Shown here piece by piece: positions 1 to 12,164 of a stretch of DNA of 64,000 nt. A program made the translations under genes and the position numbers. Every line of letters begins with the position of its first letter. Positions within the stretch are counted from its first letter, which is position 1. The notes below the pieces were generated by a model. The model saw nothing but the letters and a program-made list of their open reading frames with translations. It was not told where the DNA came from and made no database searches. This stretch comes from Bettongia penicillata ogilbyi (Eukaryota; Chordata; Mammalia; Diprotodontia; Potoroidae). Where the stretch lies: assembly GCA_023548195.1 (NCBI GenBank), contig JAJHZJ010000496.1, positions 8,458,144-8,522,143 of the forward strand, read 5' to 3'.

Positions 1-217
1 CTCAATCTGTATCCACTGTGCCACCAGCTGTCACCTAACATGTAGGGCTGCCCCAAAGTCCAAAGTGGAATGAACTGTGTTGGGATGCCCACTCACTGTA
101 CAGCTTTAGGCAAAAGCTAGCTGATGCAATCTTTGAGCTGTAAGGGAAGTCAGTGGCTGTCTACTCTAAGACAAATGCCAAAAGAACTCTCCCCTACAAT
201 ATACTCAGGCTGCATTC

Positions 218-340
218 ATCAAGGCTCTGCTTGAAGACCTCCAGTAAGGCTTTGTTGTAGAGACATTCCTGTTCACATGTGGATTGGGGGAGATGTCCAG
301 CAAGGTTGCTTCCAACTCTGAAATACTGTGATTCTGTGAT
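218..340 (+). mobile_element. CR1/L3-type LINE 3' end
   Basis: Matches the conserved order GCTTGAAGACCTCCAGT, GTAGAGACATTCCTG, CTTCCAACTCTGA and the terminal ATTCTGTGATTCTGTG of old CR1/L3 3' ends. Confidence 0.6.
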
Positions 341-345
341 ACCCA

Positions 346-868
346 ACAAGAAGGCATCCAACCTTTGCTTGCGGACTTCCATTAAGAGGAAACACATTGC
401 CTCCTAAGGCAGCCCATTCAATTCTTGGAGAAATTTTTAGGGAGGTTTTCCTGGCATCAAACCTAAATTTGACTCCTTATAATTTCCACCCTTTCATTGC
501 CCCTGGTTCTCCTTAATGAGGCTAAATAGAGTATGCCTAATCAATTGTGACAGATCTACCAATATTTGGAGATGATTCTCATGTCCTGTCTAAGGCTTCT
601 CTTACTCAGGCTAACCATCGCAAGTTCTTACAACCCATCTTCAAATGACATGTAATCAAGATCTGTCACTACCCTTGTTGTTCATCCTATAGATGCACTC
701 CAGCTTATTAAAATCTTTCCTAGAATGTAGCAACCAGCATAATACTCACGTGTAGCCTGAGCAGGACAGAGTACAAAGACACCATCACTGTCTTATTCTA
801 GAAAGTGGTATCTCTTTTCCTACAGCCTAAGATTGCACAAGCTTTCTTGATTGCTAAATTGACAGCTC
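346..868 (-). mobile_element. CR1/L3-type LINE 3' region, antisense
   Basis: Reads as the reverse of the common CR1/L3 3' region: TTCACCC-like block, GCCCCTGGTTCTCCTTAA, CTTCTCTTACTCAGGCTAA, ACTCCAGCTTATTAAAATC, GAGCAGGACAGAGTACA, CCTAAGATTGCACAAGC. It abuts a plus-strand copy at 218-340, so two tails of the same family face each other. Confidence 0.6.
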
Positions 869-1029
869 TCACAATGATTTAAGGAAAGTAATTTTCTTAC
901 AGTTAAAAGCTACAATGGGGTATATCCCTAAACTCAGATCCAAAGAGTAATCTTTATTGAACACTTGGAATTTTACAGTAGTTAACCCACATGCTTTCTT
1001 ATATCTGTGCATATGAGCAGGTGACATCG

Positions 1030-1270
1030 TATAGTAGAAAAGCATGCTAGCCAGGGAGTCAGGAGAAGCCCAAGTCCAAATTTCAACCTCTGATGCTTAA
1101 GAACTCCTTGGGTTTGGATGAGCCTAATACTCCTCAGAGTATCAGTTTTTTCATCTATAAAATGGGAATAAAAATCCTGGAATTTTTTATCATACGACTA
1201 CTTTGAGGAACACATTAAATATTTCCAAAACACTTTGCAAACCTCAAAATGCTTTAAAAATGCTTTTATT
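1030..1270 (+). mobile_element. MIR/CORE-type SINE
   Basis: Follows the MIR order: GGGAGTCAGGAG, a degenerate B-box region, CTCAGAGTATCAGTTTTTTCATCTATAAAATGGG split by mismatches, then AACACTTTGCAAACCTCAAA. Confidence 0.6.
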
Positions 1271-1316
1271 TTTATAATTTATCCATTTTCATCCCAGGCT
1301 AAAGACACCTTGCTAA

Positions 1317-1422
1317 AAATTGAACTTGGTCTACTGACAGTCAAGCATTTTTCTTCTATATTTCAGGAGAAATTGAACTTGGTCTACTGACAGTCAAGCA
1401 TTTTTCTTCTATATTTCAGAAG
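1317..1422. repeat. 53-bp tandem duplication (2 copies)
   Basis: Two head-to-tail copies of a 53-bp unit starting AAATTGAACTTGG, essentially identical. Each contains a pyrimidine tract ending in CAG, which resembles a 3' splice site by chance. Confidence 0.9.
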
Positions 1423-1902
1423 AATTTGTCTATAAATGTTTGATCCAATAGTTTAATCAAATCACCCACTCTCTGAGACCTTCCAGAACTAAGTATGGAG
1501 GAGACTAAATTCTGGTGTTTCTTTCAGCTTCTAGTGAGCTGACAAGAATGGAAGTAGGTGACAAAGAGAGTCAGGGGGGTCAATAAAAGGAATCTAGAGA
1601 AGATATCTTCATTAAAAAAAACAAAGAAAAGCAACAGGGATTCTAGGTGGATGAGTAGGAGGAAGACCTCTCATTCTTAAGGAACCCCAAAATGGCCCCA
1701 AATTGCTTACAGAGAAACTCATAAAAATAAGCAGCAGTAATCTATACAGGGTTGTTTATTTTTATAAGCTTTCACCCTGAAAAGAAAGTGAAAACAATCA
1801 CTTAAAATCTAAGTCTCTCTTTAATGCTGTGATTTTCAAATACATGGTCAATTCCAGGAGACATCATGGCTTAGTAGACAATGCATAGGTTTTAGAATCA
1901 AA

Positions 1903-2035
1903 TGAATGAGTGAATGAATGGACGGATGGATGAAAAAGTATTAAGTCCTATATGCCAACTACTGTGCTGGGCATACAAATGCAAGCTAATGTGGTTCCTA
2001 CCTTCAGGATAATAGGAGAACACAAAACATAAAGG
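1903..2035 (-). mobile_element. L2 3' end, antisense
   Basis: GAATGAGTGAATGAATGG, then TATGCCAACTACTGTGCTGG and a degenerate CCTACCTTCAGGA block, which is the reverse of the L2 terminus. Confidence 0.6.
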
Positions 2036-2344
2036 TAGCAGAGAAGAGGTGCTTTGGCTTATAAAGTTGTAGGGATGTTGAGTGGAGATATTGGGAAACA
2101 AAGTATCATTCTTCCCAGCAACAATGACAGAATTGATTTGATTACCTTCTCAGAATCAAAAATGGACTGGGGAAAGCATAAGGTCCAAATCCAGAGTCAA
2201 GAGAATAGAAAAATTAAGTGAAATATGGCTGGAACTAATCTTTCATTTTTATAACAGGTCATATTAGGCACTCACCAATCAGAAAAGTACCCCAAAACTA
2301 GAGTTATGCAGATTAAAAAGGTTAAGTACAGCAGAGCGTGGTCT

Positions 2345-2597
2345 ATGATCCTGTACCCCATCTTTCCCTCCTTTTCCTCCTCTTCCCCTTCCTCTCTCTT
2401 CCCCTCCCTCCTCTCTTAAACACTTTCTTCTCCTTTCCTATTCTCTTCCCTTTCCTTCCATTCTCTTCTTTTCTCTTCTCCTCTTTCTGTTTCTCTGTGT
2501 CTTTCTCTGTCTGCATTTTTCTCAGTCTACTGAGCTCTGTCTCGGTGTGTCTCTGTCTCTGTATCTCTGTCTCTATCTCTCTCTATCTCTCTCTCTG
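2345..2597. repeat. polypyrimidine tract grading into TCTG/TCTA repeats
   Basis: About 140 nt of pure C/T is followed by about 110 nt of TCTCTGTCTCTG/TCTA. The serine/leucine open frame inside it is a composition artefact. A second tract of the same layout sits at 3905-4185. Confidence 0.85.
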
Positions 2598-2599
2598 CA

Positions 2600-2720
2600 G
2601 ATGACCTGTGTTCAAATTCTGACTTTGATATTTCCTAGCTATGTGACCATGAACAAATTAGTTTATTTCTTTGAACTTTAGTTTCCTCATCTATGAAATG
2701 AGGATACATGTACTCCTTTC
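2600..2720 (+). mobile_element. SINE fragment (MIR-like)
   Basis: TGTGTTCAAATTCTGACTTTG, CTAGCTATGTGACC and TTTCCTCATCTATGAAATG match the B-box and core order of MIR-like SINEs. The head is replaced by the polypyrimidine tract. Confidence 0.5.
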
Positions 2721-3094
2721 TTCCAAGGAAAGCACAATGTAAAACAAAGAGCTTTATCATGTGAATACGATTATTACCACCATCCCTGAAAATTAAGAAT
2801 AAGACATTTCCTTCCTGGGCTGATTACCAAACTCCAAATGTAAGTTAGATAGTATTTTATTTCTGGCTTCTTATATTTTTAAGAGTCTGATAAACTGGGG
2901 TTCTGATATTTCAAGAAAAAATATGAAAGATAATTCTAATGTAACATTTAGCCTAGAAATCTTGTTTAGAGCTGATATGGACCTTCAAGGCTATTTTATT
3001 CACCGCCCCTCATTTGAAAAGCTGAACATATTGAGACCCATAAAAATTAAGTGACTTTCCTGTGGTCACATAGGTAGTAAGTGGACTACCAGAT

Positions 3095-3300
3095 TAAGTG
3101 TAGTGGCATAGTGGGTAAAGGGCTGGTCCTAGAGTCAAGAACACCTGAGTTCTGTTTCTGTCTCTGATACATACTAGTTGTGTGACCTTGGGCAATTCAC
3201 TTAGTATCTGAGTGACCCAGCCAACTCCATGAAATGATAAATTACAGATTAGTTGCTGAAGAGTAGAAGGAATTCCCCATACCAATGAAATCATAGATCA
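3095..3300 (+). mobile_element. MAR1-like marsupial CORE-SINE
   Basis: A tRNA-like head (GGCATAGTGGGTAAAGGG, CACCTGAGTTC) is followed by TAGTTGTGTGACCTTGGG. The diagnostic tail is GAAGGAATTCCCCATACCAATGAAATCA in two overlapping blocks, typical of MAR1. Confidence 0.7.
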
Positions 3301-3904
3301 GGGTCAAAAATTATTTATGCTCAGTACATATACATCGGTACATACAAGCACACACTCACAATGTAGTTGGAAAGAAGAAAAAAGTCAATATTTCTGAATT
3401 AACTCCTGAGTAATCCAGTAAGAAAATGCTAGGCCAGCAGCTGATATTCATAAGAGGTCAGCATTTCATTTACAGAAGTCTAGTAACTGTCATAAAAAAC
3501 AACTTTTTTCCAAATTAGATATAGACTAACCAAAAAGCTGGAAGTGTCATGTTTTCCAGCTTAAAAGTACATAAGTCAGAGATTCATTGGATTTGTTAGA
3601 CAACGACTGAATTCTATTTCTGAATACTAATTTCCTAAGAGATTCTTAATGATACAATAAAAAAGAGCCTTGAGGCTTTTTTATATTCTCCCCTGCAATT
3701 CAACCATGATGCTGGCAGAAAGGTAAATAAAATTCCAGGCAAATGTATTGTGGTAATGTATTAACAAGTGAGAAATAAGTGTTACCTATTTGTATGGCAG
3801 ACAATGTCTGCACCTTCAGACAACCTCAGCAGCGATGACAGGCATGCATCAGAATACATCTTAGCATTCTGTTCACTCAGGACCCAGGTTCTGTCTTGAT
3901 CAAG

Positions 3905-4185
3905 CACTCTCTCCTTCCCTCATTCCCCTCTTCTCTTTTTCCCTTCCTCTACCCTCTCCTTTCCTCCCTTCCCTCCTCTTCCCTTTCCTCTCTTGCTCTC
4001 CCACTCCCTTCCTCCTTCCTTCTCTTTTCAGTCCTCTCCTAGCCTTTCCCATTCTCTTCACTTCTCTTTTTTTCTCTTCTCTTCCTGTTTCTCTGTGTCT
4101 GTCTCAGTGGATCTCTGTGTGTCTCTGTTTCTGTATCTGTCTCTGTCTCTATATCTATCTATGTCTCTGTTTCTCTTTCCCCTTG
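3905..4185. repeat. polypyrimidine tract grading into TCTG/TCTA repeats
   Basis: Same architecture as the 2.3-2.6 kb tract: C/T-only sequence first, then TCTCTGTGTGTCTCTG-type repeats. Confidence 0.85.
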
Positions 4186-4658
4186 AAAGCATGCAAAACA
4201 TCCTTTCAGTGAACATTTACATGTTTTATCCCTTTTAAATATGATTCACAAAAGAGTGATTCTTTGGGAGAACTTTGAAAGATCATAACTTGAGCCAAGA
4301 AGAGAAGACCCCCACACATCCCAGCAGGTTTGATATGAAATGTTCATGACGAAATCTCCTTTCTTTTCATGGAATGACAGAATTTAGACAGTTCATCAGA
4401 AGATACTTTGATGTCACAGATTTAAAGCTTAAAGGGACCTTTGAGATCAGTTCCCTCATTTTATAAATTAGGAAAGTGAAGCCCAGCTACCCTGTTAGAA
4501 AACAGCAGAGTTAATACTCCTATCCCATAAGGCCTTAAGATCAAATTTAAAGAGACACTAGAGATTTTATTGTCCAACTTCTTTACTTTCCAGATAAAAA
4601 GCATAAGATCTTATGCAGATCTAGATCAACCTGGAAGAGATTTCACAAGTCTTGTAAC

Positions 4659-4907
4659 AGGAATTCTTAACCTAGAGGTCTACAGACTATAATGAAGTTC
4701 ATGGATAGATTGCAGTAGTTCAAGGGACTTACCTAGGAAAAATAATTACATCCTTATTTTTACTACGCCTCTAACTGAAATTCAATATTTCTATTCTAAA
4801 TGTAAGAAACATCATGAAAGGGTCCAGAGGCTGCACCAGACTGCCACAGACATAACACATATAACATAACATCTATAACACACAAAAATATGAAGAACCC
4901 TTATTCT
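4659..4907. mobile_element. hAT-like non-autonomous DNA transposon remnant
   Basis: Imperfect terminal inverted repeats (GGAATTCTTAACC at the left, AAGAACCCTTATT at the right) flank a body with GGTCTACAGACTATAATG, CTAACTGAAATTCAATATTTC and CACCAGACTGCC. This is the layout of old mammalian hAT elements. Confidence 0.45.
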
Positions 4908-5004
4908 AGACCAAACCATTCATTTCACAAATAAGGAAACTGAAGTACATGCAGGTCAATTGGTCTCCCGAAGAACAAGTAGTGCAAACAGGCAGTCAGA
5001 ACAT

Positions 5005-6570
5005 ATTAAAGTGCCTATTATGTGCCAAACACTGTGCTAGGCACTAGAGATATAAAGAAAGGTAAAAGTCCCTGCTCTACCACAGTTCACATTCTAGTAG
5101 AAGAGACAACATGCAAGCAACTATGAGCAAAGAAGGTATGAGAAGAATAAATGTGAGATAATCAATAGAGTGAAGTCCTGATAAATAAGGAAATCAGGAA
5201 AAAAGCTATCTGTAGGAGATAGGATTTTAGATGGGACTTGAAGGAATTCTGGAAAACCAGGAGGTAGAGAAGATGAGGGAGAGCGTTCCAGGAATGAGAT
5301 ACAGCCAACGAGAATGCCTAGAGTCAGGAGATGATCTTTTGTTCAAAAAAAAGCAAGAAGGCCAGATGAAAGCTGACATGGGGGCAGAATGGAGGGGGTC
5401 TAATATAAAGTATTAGAAGACTGGAAGGGGGCAGATTTTGAAGGGTTTTGAATTCCAAACAGAGCATTTTGTATTTGATCCTAAAAGTAATAAGGAACCA
5501 TCAAAGTTTATGGGAGGTGGGGGCAATGCTGAAGTGGTCAGACTTCTACAGTGGAGAGAGACTTGTGGAAGGGAGACCAACCAACAAGTTATTGCACTTG
5601 AGGTACATGAGGTGATGAGGGACTAGACCAATGTGGTGAAAGAGTCAGAGGAGAGAAGGGAATTATTCCAATGATATTACAAAGACAGAATTGATAGGCC
5701 TGGGGAATGAGAGAAACAGGAGTCAAGAATAACACCTAGATTGTGAGTCTCCATGGCTGTGACAGTAGAGACTTGACAGTAGGAGGGATATTTAGAAAGG
5801 GGCTTATTGGAGAAGAAAGATAATTATTCAGTTTTAATCATACAGATTCAGTTTGAGATGTCTATAGGACAAGCAGTTTGAGATGAAAGACTGGAGGTTA
5901 GCAGAATGGTTAGGACTGGATAAGGGAATTTCAGAATCATTAGCATAAAGATGCTAATTGAATCCATGAGAGCCGATAAGATTACCAGATGAAACAATGG
6001 AGAGGCAGAAAAGAAGAAAGCCCAGGACAGAGTCCTGTGGGAAAGCCATTGCTAGAGGGCTTGACTTGGATAAATATCTAGCAAAGGAGACTGAGGAGTG
6101 GTCAGATAGGCAGGAGAACTGGGGTAGAGTATTATCACAGAAACACAGAGGGAAGAGAAAATCAAGAAGAGGATGAATAACAAACAGTGTCAAAGATTGA
6201 ACAGAGGTCAAGAAGGGTAAGTACTAAGAAAATACCATTAGATTTGATAAGGGAAAATTAACAGCTTTGGAGAAAGCAATTTCAGAATTGTTCATGAAGG
6301 ATGAGGTTGGAAGCCAATCTGGTTAGAGGTAAGAGAGGGAAAAAATGGAGATCTTCTCAAGAAGTTTAGCCACAAAAGGGAGAAAAGATATAGGATGATA
6401 GCTCGTGGGGATGAATAAAACAAAGGGAGGTTTGGAGGGGGGGAAGGAGAAAAGAAAGAGATCGGACAATTTTTACAGTAAAACATGAGGAAAGGTTCTC
6501 ATTTTGGGGGAGGGGGAATCATGGAAAGTTTGAGGAGGGTTGAAAAAAGGTTTGGAAGAGCTGCAGTAGT
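5005..6570 (-). mobile_element. long L2 LINE copy, antisense
   Basis: Starting at the L2 terminus in reverse (AAAGTGCCTATTATGTGCC) it continues through the reverse of the 3' UTR (GGGACTTGAAGGAATTC, AGCGTTCCAGGAATGAG, TTTTGAATTCC). It then enters the ORF2 C-terminal part, whose reverse reads as the serine/threonine-rich L2 RT region (CTGTGTCAAAG equivalent near 6190, TTTAGCCACAAAAGGG near 6370). Open frames inside are short and broken. Confidence 0.7.
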
Positions 6571-7984
6571 GAATGGGATAGTGAACTGATTAGGGAAGTG
6601 TCAAAGGATTACCTTGCAACAGTGAGCTCCCAGTTGAGTTTATGCAATATAAATTTATTGTGGACCCAGTCAGCACAGTTTGGTGATTTTTCTACAGCTT
6701 TGTTCAGAAGCCTGAATTAGAGCAATGGCAGAATATAATGGGAGTGATCCAATGGCATGACAAGGGAACAAGAGAACTGATTCTTCAAGGGGTCAAGATA
6801 GGGAAAGAAGGAAAGTGTAACTGGTAACCTCTCCTCTACTACTTTGTTCCTTTTTTCCTACCCAGAAAAAAAACAACAGAGAACACATACATTTTTCTCC
6901 CTCCTTGAAAATAGCAAAAAGTTCTCTAGTTCTTAGAATCAATTTCTAGGAGCAGGTTTTATTTTTCATTTTTATTTTCCTCTGCAAAAACTCTATTAGG
7001 TTCTCAACACAAAATATGTCCTGACCATATAATTTAGCCGAATACTGTACTTCCAGAAGTCTATTTTCATCGTGAAGTCAATTGTTCATCATGAACATAA
7101 ATATAAGCCATATGCCCCAACTGGAAGTGCGATACTTTCAGGCTTGCATTAAAATCAAAGTTGCATACATCGGACCTGGAAATTATACAGCCCCATTACC
7201 TGAATTCGAAATGGTACTGATTAAGTCCTTTCTAGACCCGTCCCATTTCTGTGGAGATAATTAACTAACAGAAAGCTCTAACATTATAATGTCAAAAACT
7301 TCAGTATCACTGTGAACTCCAACTGCCAATCAGACTGGTTGTAAGGAGGTTTGCAAGACAGCAATGCCACCTACTGGCCAGGTTGTAGAGTGCATGGTCG
7401 CTGACCACGGTGCTGAAGGAAAGATTCGGGAGTTACTTTGCATTGATTTGGCCTTTGCAGGATGATGATTATGTCTTTGCTTAGCCCTGCCCTAAGAGTG
7501 AGCACCCTGAGAAGGGGGAATGGAACTGTTTTGCTTTCCAGATTCAATAACACATGGGAAGATTACACGGGAGAAGGAATACACAATCCTCAAATTTTAT
7601 TATCTATTTTTGACTCTCCACTCAACCAGGCAATTTGATCAAAACCTGATCAGGACGTTTAAGTACTTTTATCTTTCATTACATGACTCAGAGCTAAGAA
7701 TAACTCTCTTTCCATTATCCTTTCCTTGACTCTAGTCTGCATATGGAATGGAAAATTCCTGGACGTGTGGCAATCTTTTATGTCAATTTGACATATGCCC
7801 CACTGAATAAATCTGAAGTCTGACTGCATACCCCAAATTAAACAATGACCTAATGTTTCAGCATAAGACTAATTGGACAGCATCACATGAGGATCACTGT
7901 TCCAATGAGCTCATTCACATAAGCAACTCTGTAGTACTTAAATTGGTCAGTATTCCTGGAAAGTTCTTACATAGATTTTGTATT
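6571..7984. other. no gene recognised
   Basis: No splice-linked coding signal, RNA gene or clear repeat was recognised here. The small open frames lack motifs. The left part may be further degraded L2. Confidence 0.4.
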
Positions 7985-8135
7985 TAATCTGCATATAATC
8001 TGCATATACCCCCCACCAAGATGTCAGTCCCTTGAAAGGAGGGATTCTCTCACCTTTTTGTCTTTGTATCCTAGCACTTGGCACAGTCCTGGCACACAGC
8101 AGGCATTAAATATATACTTGCCAATTGATTTAGTT
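7985..8135 (+). mobile_element. L2 3' end
   Basis: GTCAGTCCCTTGAAAGGAGGG, CTTTGTATCCTAGCACTTGG, CACAGTCCTGGCACACAGCAGG, TTAAATATA: the standard L2 terminus order. Confidence 0.7.
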
Positions 8136-8589
8136 GACCAGGAATTTGAAGTAGAATTCTGTAATGACCACTCAAAAATATTGTTGATTTTTTATTTCCA
8201 TTTTGTCAGCTGCTAAGAAGTATTGTTCACAGAGAAAAGCATCACATTAGCATATACCTGCTGATGTCTTTTATAAAAACATACATAGACCTCTAAGGAG
8301 TTCTCATTCTGACCCATCTGACTTTGAGCTAAGAAACTTTGGATAATTAATTCAGGTGTTTGACTGCAGGAATAGATATACCTTGAATTGATCATACTGT
8401 GACTTCCTACCTCTCTGATGCCTATGAATTTTCAGAATTAAAACTATTGTACTCAAATTCTGTGGATCATCCAATGGGCAATGAAGAGATTGGCAGGCAT
8501 GGACTGGAGACAACTCATCACTAACCATGAACTGAGAAAGAAGACAAGAGTCCAAGGGAAGGGGTAAGAATCACACCAAGATAGTAAAC

Positions 8590-8760
8590 TCATACTGTAG
8601 AATAAGATGAATTTTTTTACATGGCCAATGTGGGAATTTGTTTTGCTTCATTCTGCATCTTTCTTACTAGATTCTGGCCTTTTCTTAAAGAGGGGATAGA
8701 GGAAAAGAATGCAGATTTATGTTCATTGGAAAAATAAATTAAACTTTTAAAAGAATCCTA
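8590..8760 (+). mobile_element. marsupial LINE 3' UTR fragment (GGCCAATGTGGG family)
   Basis: Carries ACATGGCCAATGTGGGAATT and TGTTTTGCTTCATTCTGCAT, ending in an A-rich AAATAAATTAAACTT tail. Related copies in this window lie at 12165-12490 (+), 24735-25035 (-), 27515-27795 (-) and 32460-32640 (-). Confidence 0.55.
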
Positions 8761-8789
8761 CCAAAAAGTCCCTGGGGTTGTCCCCACAC

Positions 8790-9120
8790 ATCAAATGCAT
8801 TTCCTCTTCACCTCTATCTCTCAGAATTCCTGGTTTCCTTTACAGCTGAACTGAGTTCTAAAGCAATCTCCTGTTCAAGGTCTTTCCTGATTACTTCAGG
8901 ATGCTATCTCCTCCCCACTTCCCACCCTCATCCCGTGTTAATTTTGTATGTGTCTTATGTTGTGCCTGTTCTCTTCCCCCACTAGAACACAAGGTAATTG
9001 AAAGAAAAAATAATTTCATTTTTCTTTCTACCATGTACTTTCTACTATGTACTATCAGTACATAGCACAACGTCTAGTATACAGCACATGGTTAATAAAC
9101 CCTTACTGATTAATTGATGT
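8790..9120 (+). mobile_element. L2 3' UTR
   Basis: CAGCTGAACTGAG, CAAGGTCTTTCCTGATTAC, CACTAGAACACAAGG, then ACATAGCACAACGTCTAG and GGTTAATAAACCCTTACTG: a diverged L2 3' end. Confidence 0.6.
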
Positions 9121-9194
9121 GCAAGATGCTGGAAATGAAAACAAAAAGTCTTAGATAAGAATCACATGAGTAGAGAGGGTGCAGTTGAGTTGTG

Positions 9195-9425
9195 ATTTGC
9201 ACCAGTAGAGAGAGGGAATAGAGTATGAAGGAAGAAAAGGAAGGGAAGGAGGGGAAAAAAGAAAACAGGGAGGAGAGAGGGAGGGAACAGGATGAGACAG
9301 AGAGAGGGAGAGAGACAGAGGAAAAGATGGAAGACAATAAGATACAGAAAAAGAAACAGAGATAGGAGGGAAGAAAGATGGAGGAGCAGAAGAAAGAAGA
9401 AAGGAGAGGGAGAAGTGGCAGTGCA
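9195..9425. repeat. GA-rich (polypurine) tract
   Basis: About 230 nt of nearly pure G/A on the plus strand with GAGA, GGAA and AGAC units. It is low complexity and explains the arginine/glutamate and serine/leucine open frames on both strands. Confidence 0.85.
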
Positions 9426-9734
9426 AGGCTGTAATCATAGATCTATATGGCCAAAAAAAAAAAAAACTACCAGAAACTCATTTTGCAAAAGCATGAAGTA
9501 ACCACAGGAGAACCTATAACTTCCACTGGTGCCCAAAATTGTCAGTAGAATTAGAAAAATACCCCCAGCCATGCTGAGTGGATGCTTTGAAAAATATTTT
9601 GTTGTAGGACATGGGCAAGCACCTCACAGGATGAAAGGACATGAATGGATCTTACCATTTATCAGCAGAGAGCATGCTCTCAATACAATAGTTGCAGATC
9701 ATGTTTGTATAGTACATTAAAGTTTTCAGTACAC

Positions 9735-9850
9735 ATTCTACCCTTGTGAGGTGAGGTGACTTGTCCGCTCAGCTAGCGTCAGAAGTAAGATTGGAGGTAT
9801 TTTGGACTCCAGGTTCTTTTCTCTATCCACTACACCAGGCTTCCATGGAT
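9735..9850 (-). mobile_element. SINE fragment, antisense
   Basis: GTGACTTGTCCGCTCAGCTAG, TTTTGGACTCCAGG and TCTATCCACTACACCAGGC read as the reverse of the tRNA-like SINE head. Confidence 0.6.
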
Positions 9851-10374
9851 CATAGATACAATGACAAATCGAACTGACCTTACAACGATCATATGAAAAC
9901 CTCCAAAAGAATATCAGACTCACATACATTGTTTCTAGCCTTAATTACTCAAAATTTTAAAAATACTTTCAATGGTTAATTCTTCCCCCAAATTCATACC
10001 ACTTTATCCAATAGTACTGGTAGTAAACATCCTTCAGTAGACACTTTCCCCACCCTTGCAATTACCAAAGTGCCTTTTGATCTGTGACCTCCATTTATAA
10101 ACTGACATCTGGTGGTTAGTGAGGCAATTAGACATCATTTATATATTATTTCTGCTTTGTTAACTGAGTTACTGTGTGATCAAATTATGGGATAATTTCA
10201 AGGAACTCAGACACATTTATGGAATAATCCATAATATGTGTAATTAATAAGTACTCCCCTCCTGAGCTCTGTTGAAGAAACACTTTAGTTTCTATTTAGA
10301 GAAATTAGACACACAGGAGATGCTTTCCTTTTACCACCTGTGGATAAAAGTTATCATGCAATATTATAGACCTA

Positions 10375-10745
10375 GAGTAGGAATGAACCATTGATAACAT
10401 TTTGTCTAGCTCATTCATTTCATGAATGAGGAAATTAGAGTCAAAAAAGGTTAAATTCTGTGCTCAATGTTACACAGGTAGCAAAAGAGCTGATATTTGA
10501 ACCACTATCTTCCTTGTTCCAAGTCCAGCGTTCTAACTTATCAGAAATGCAAATGCATCAATCATACAGATCTTAGATTTTAGAGGTGGAAGAAATCATA
10601 ATGATCATCTAATCCAACAACTTCATTTAACAATTGGGGAAACTGAGCCCTAGAGAGGAAAAGAGATATGTCCATACTCACAAAGCTTGATTGAGTCAGA
10701 ACTAGGACCAGTTCTCTTGAGCTCCCCAGTGAGGGCTTTCCCATC
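10375..10745 (-). mobile_element. two adjacent MIR/CR1-like 'AAACTGAG' repeat fragments, antisense
   Basis: Both halves show the order TTAGAGGTGG-type block, CATCTAATCCAACAACTTC, GGGGAAACTGAGCCC, then tRNA-like GTAGCAAAAG/GATTGAGTCAG and a terminal AGTCCAGCGTTCT block. The family is old and not firmly named. Confidence 0.45.
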
Positions 10746-11419
10746 ATGTCACTATAACCATTTCATCATCCTACTTCTTAAAACAGAAGAAAACCTGAAA
10801 GATTTCTTTGGTTGACATGTTTTCTGCCCCAGGGAAGCCAGAATTTTGAGAGATTATAATTATCTTCTTGGCCACAATACCATTAACCAATTAAAATTGG
10901 AGACAAAATATTAAAATAAAATTTCAAATGACATATGAAAACTCTTAAACCAAGTGCTATTTAGTGAGATTTCCAAAAGAGGTCAACATCATTAGTTTAC
11001 TAACAATTTCCAGTCAAGACTTTCAGCTGAAAAAAAGTGGGCTTTCCATCCCCCAAGTAAAAAAGCCTGCTAAATAACATATGCTGATTTTAGAAGCTCT
11101 TTTTACACCTTCACATTAATATCAAAAGCCATTTCTTCTCTCCATGGGAAACTGACTAACCTTTGTTTGGGTTGCATGTCTACCAAGAACAATCTTCTCC
11201 AGAAGGACGAATAACAACATTCCTACCCTAGGATATACTGGCCAAAATACATGTGTGGGAATGCATTCTTTGAGTCTACTCTTGCCAAACAACCAGATGG
11301 ACCATAAAGAGGTCCAACTCTGTCTAAGAGATGGCTAGGTAGTATAAGGTGTGGCCTGGGATACCCCAAATCCTAGGTTTACCCAGGACAGGCCCAATAT
11401 CAGCATGGCACTAAAAAGT

Positions 11420-11710
11420 CAGGTCAACAAGCACAAATTAACTATGTGCTGGGCACTATGCCAAACTCTGGGGATACAAAGCAAGGGAGAAAGCAGACCC
11501 TGCTCACAAAGAGTTCACAGTCTACCGAGGGAGACAACATTCAAACAACTACGTGTAAACATGCTATGTAGGAGGTTAATTAGAGATAATCTCGGGGGAA
11601 GGACCAAAAACAGAGGGAAGGCACTAAGATTAAGGAAAACAGAAGAAGGTTTCTTGTAGAAGGTGAGACTTTAGCTGAGACTTAAAGGCAGCCAGGGAAG
11701 CCAGAAGGTC
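11420..11710 (-). mobile_element. L2 3' UTR, antisense
   Basis: AACTATGTGCTGGGCACTATG, GGGGATACAAAG, CCCTGCTCACAAAGAGTTCAC, then TGAGACTTTAGCTGAGACTTA: the reverse of the L2 3' UTR. The 102-residue open frame here is an L2 shadow. Confidence 0.7.
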
Positions 11711-12164
11711 AAGATACATTTTCTTTGACATGCTATGCCCTCACCCAGGATTTGCTCTGGGACAACTCTAAGATTTTAGACCTCCACGAATGATGGTAAC
11801 AGTGTCCTATAGATTCTAGAGAAGCACTTAAGGTAGCAATTTATGGGGAACAGAACAGCCATTATTTCCACAGAAAATTCAAAGACAAAAATGGCTCAGA
11901 GACTATAAAAATGGAAAAATCATATGAAGGTATTCTCCATAGTCTCTAAAGATTCAAAATAATTCTCTTCTCTCTTTATTGAGTTCTATTTTTCCATAAG
12001 GTCCTAAGGCCCTTCCAACTCAGTACCATATTATTTAGACACTTTTGAAAAGGGAACTGATCTTGGGGTTTGCCTCCCAGTCAACACCTGACTTCCAGGA
12101 AATTCTTCTCTATCATAGGATCCTAACTGTTTCCCCAAAGAAAACTTGTATAAACTAATACAGA

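Noticed and set aside
11351..11659. 102-residue plus-strand open frame
   Set aside because: It coincides with an antisense L2 3' UTR, which is non-coding in that strand.
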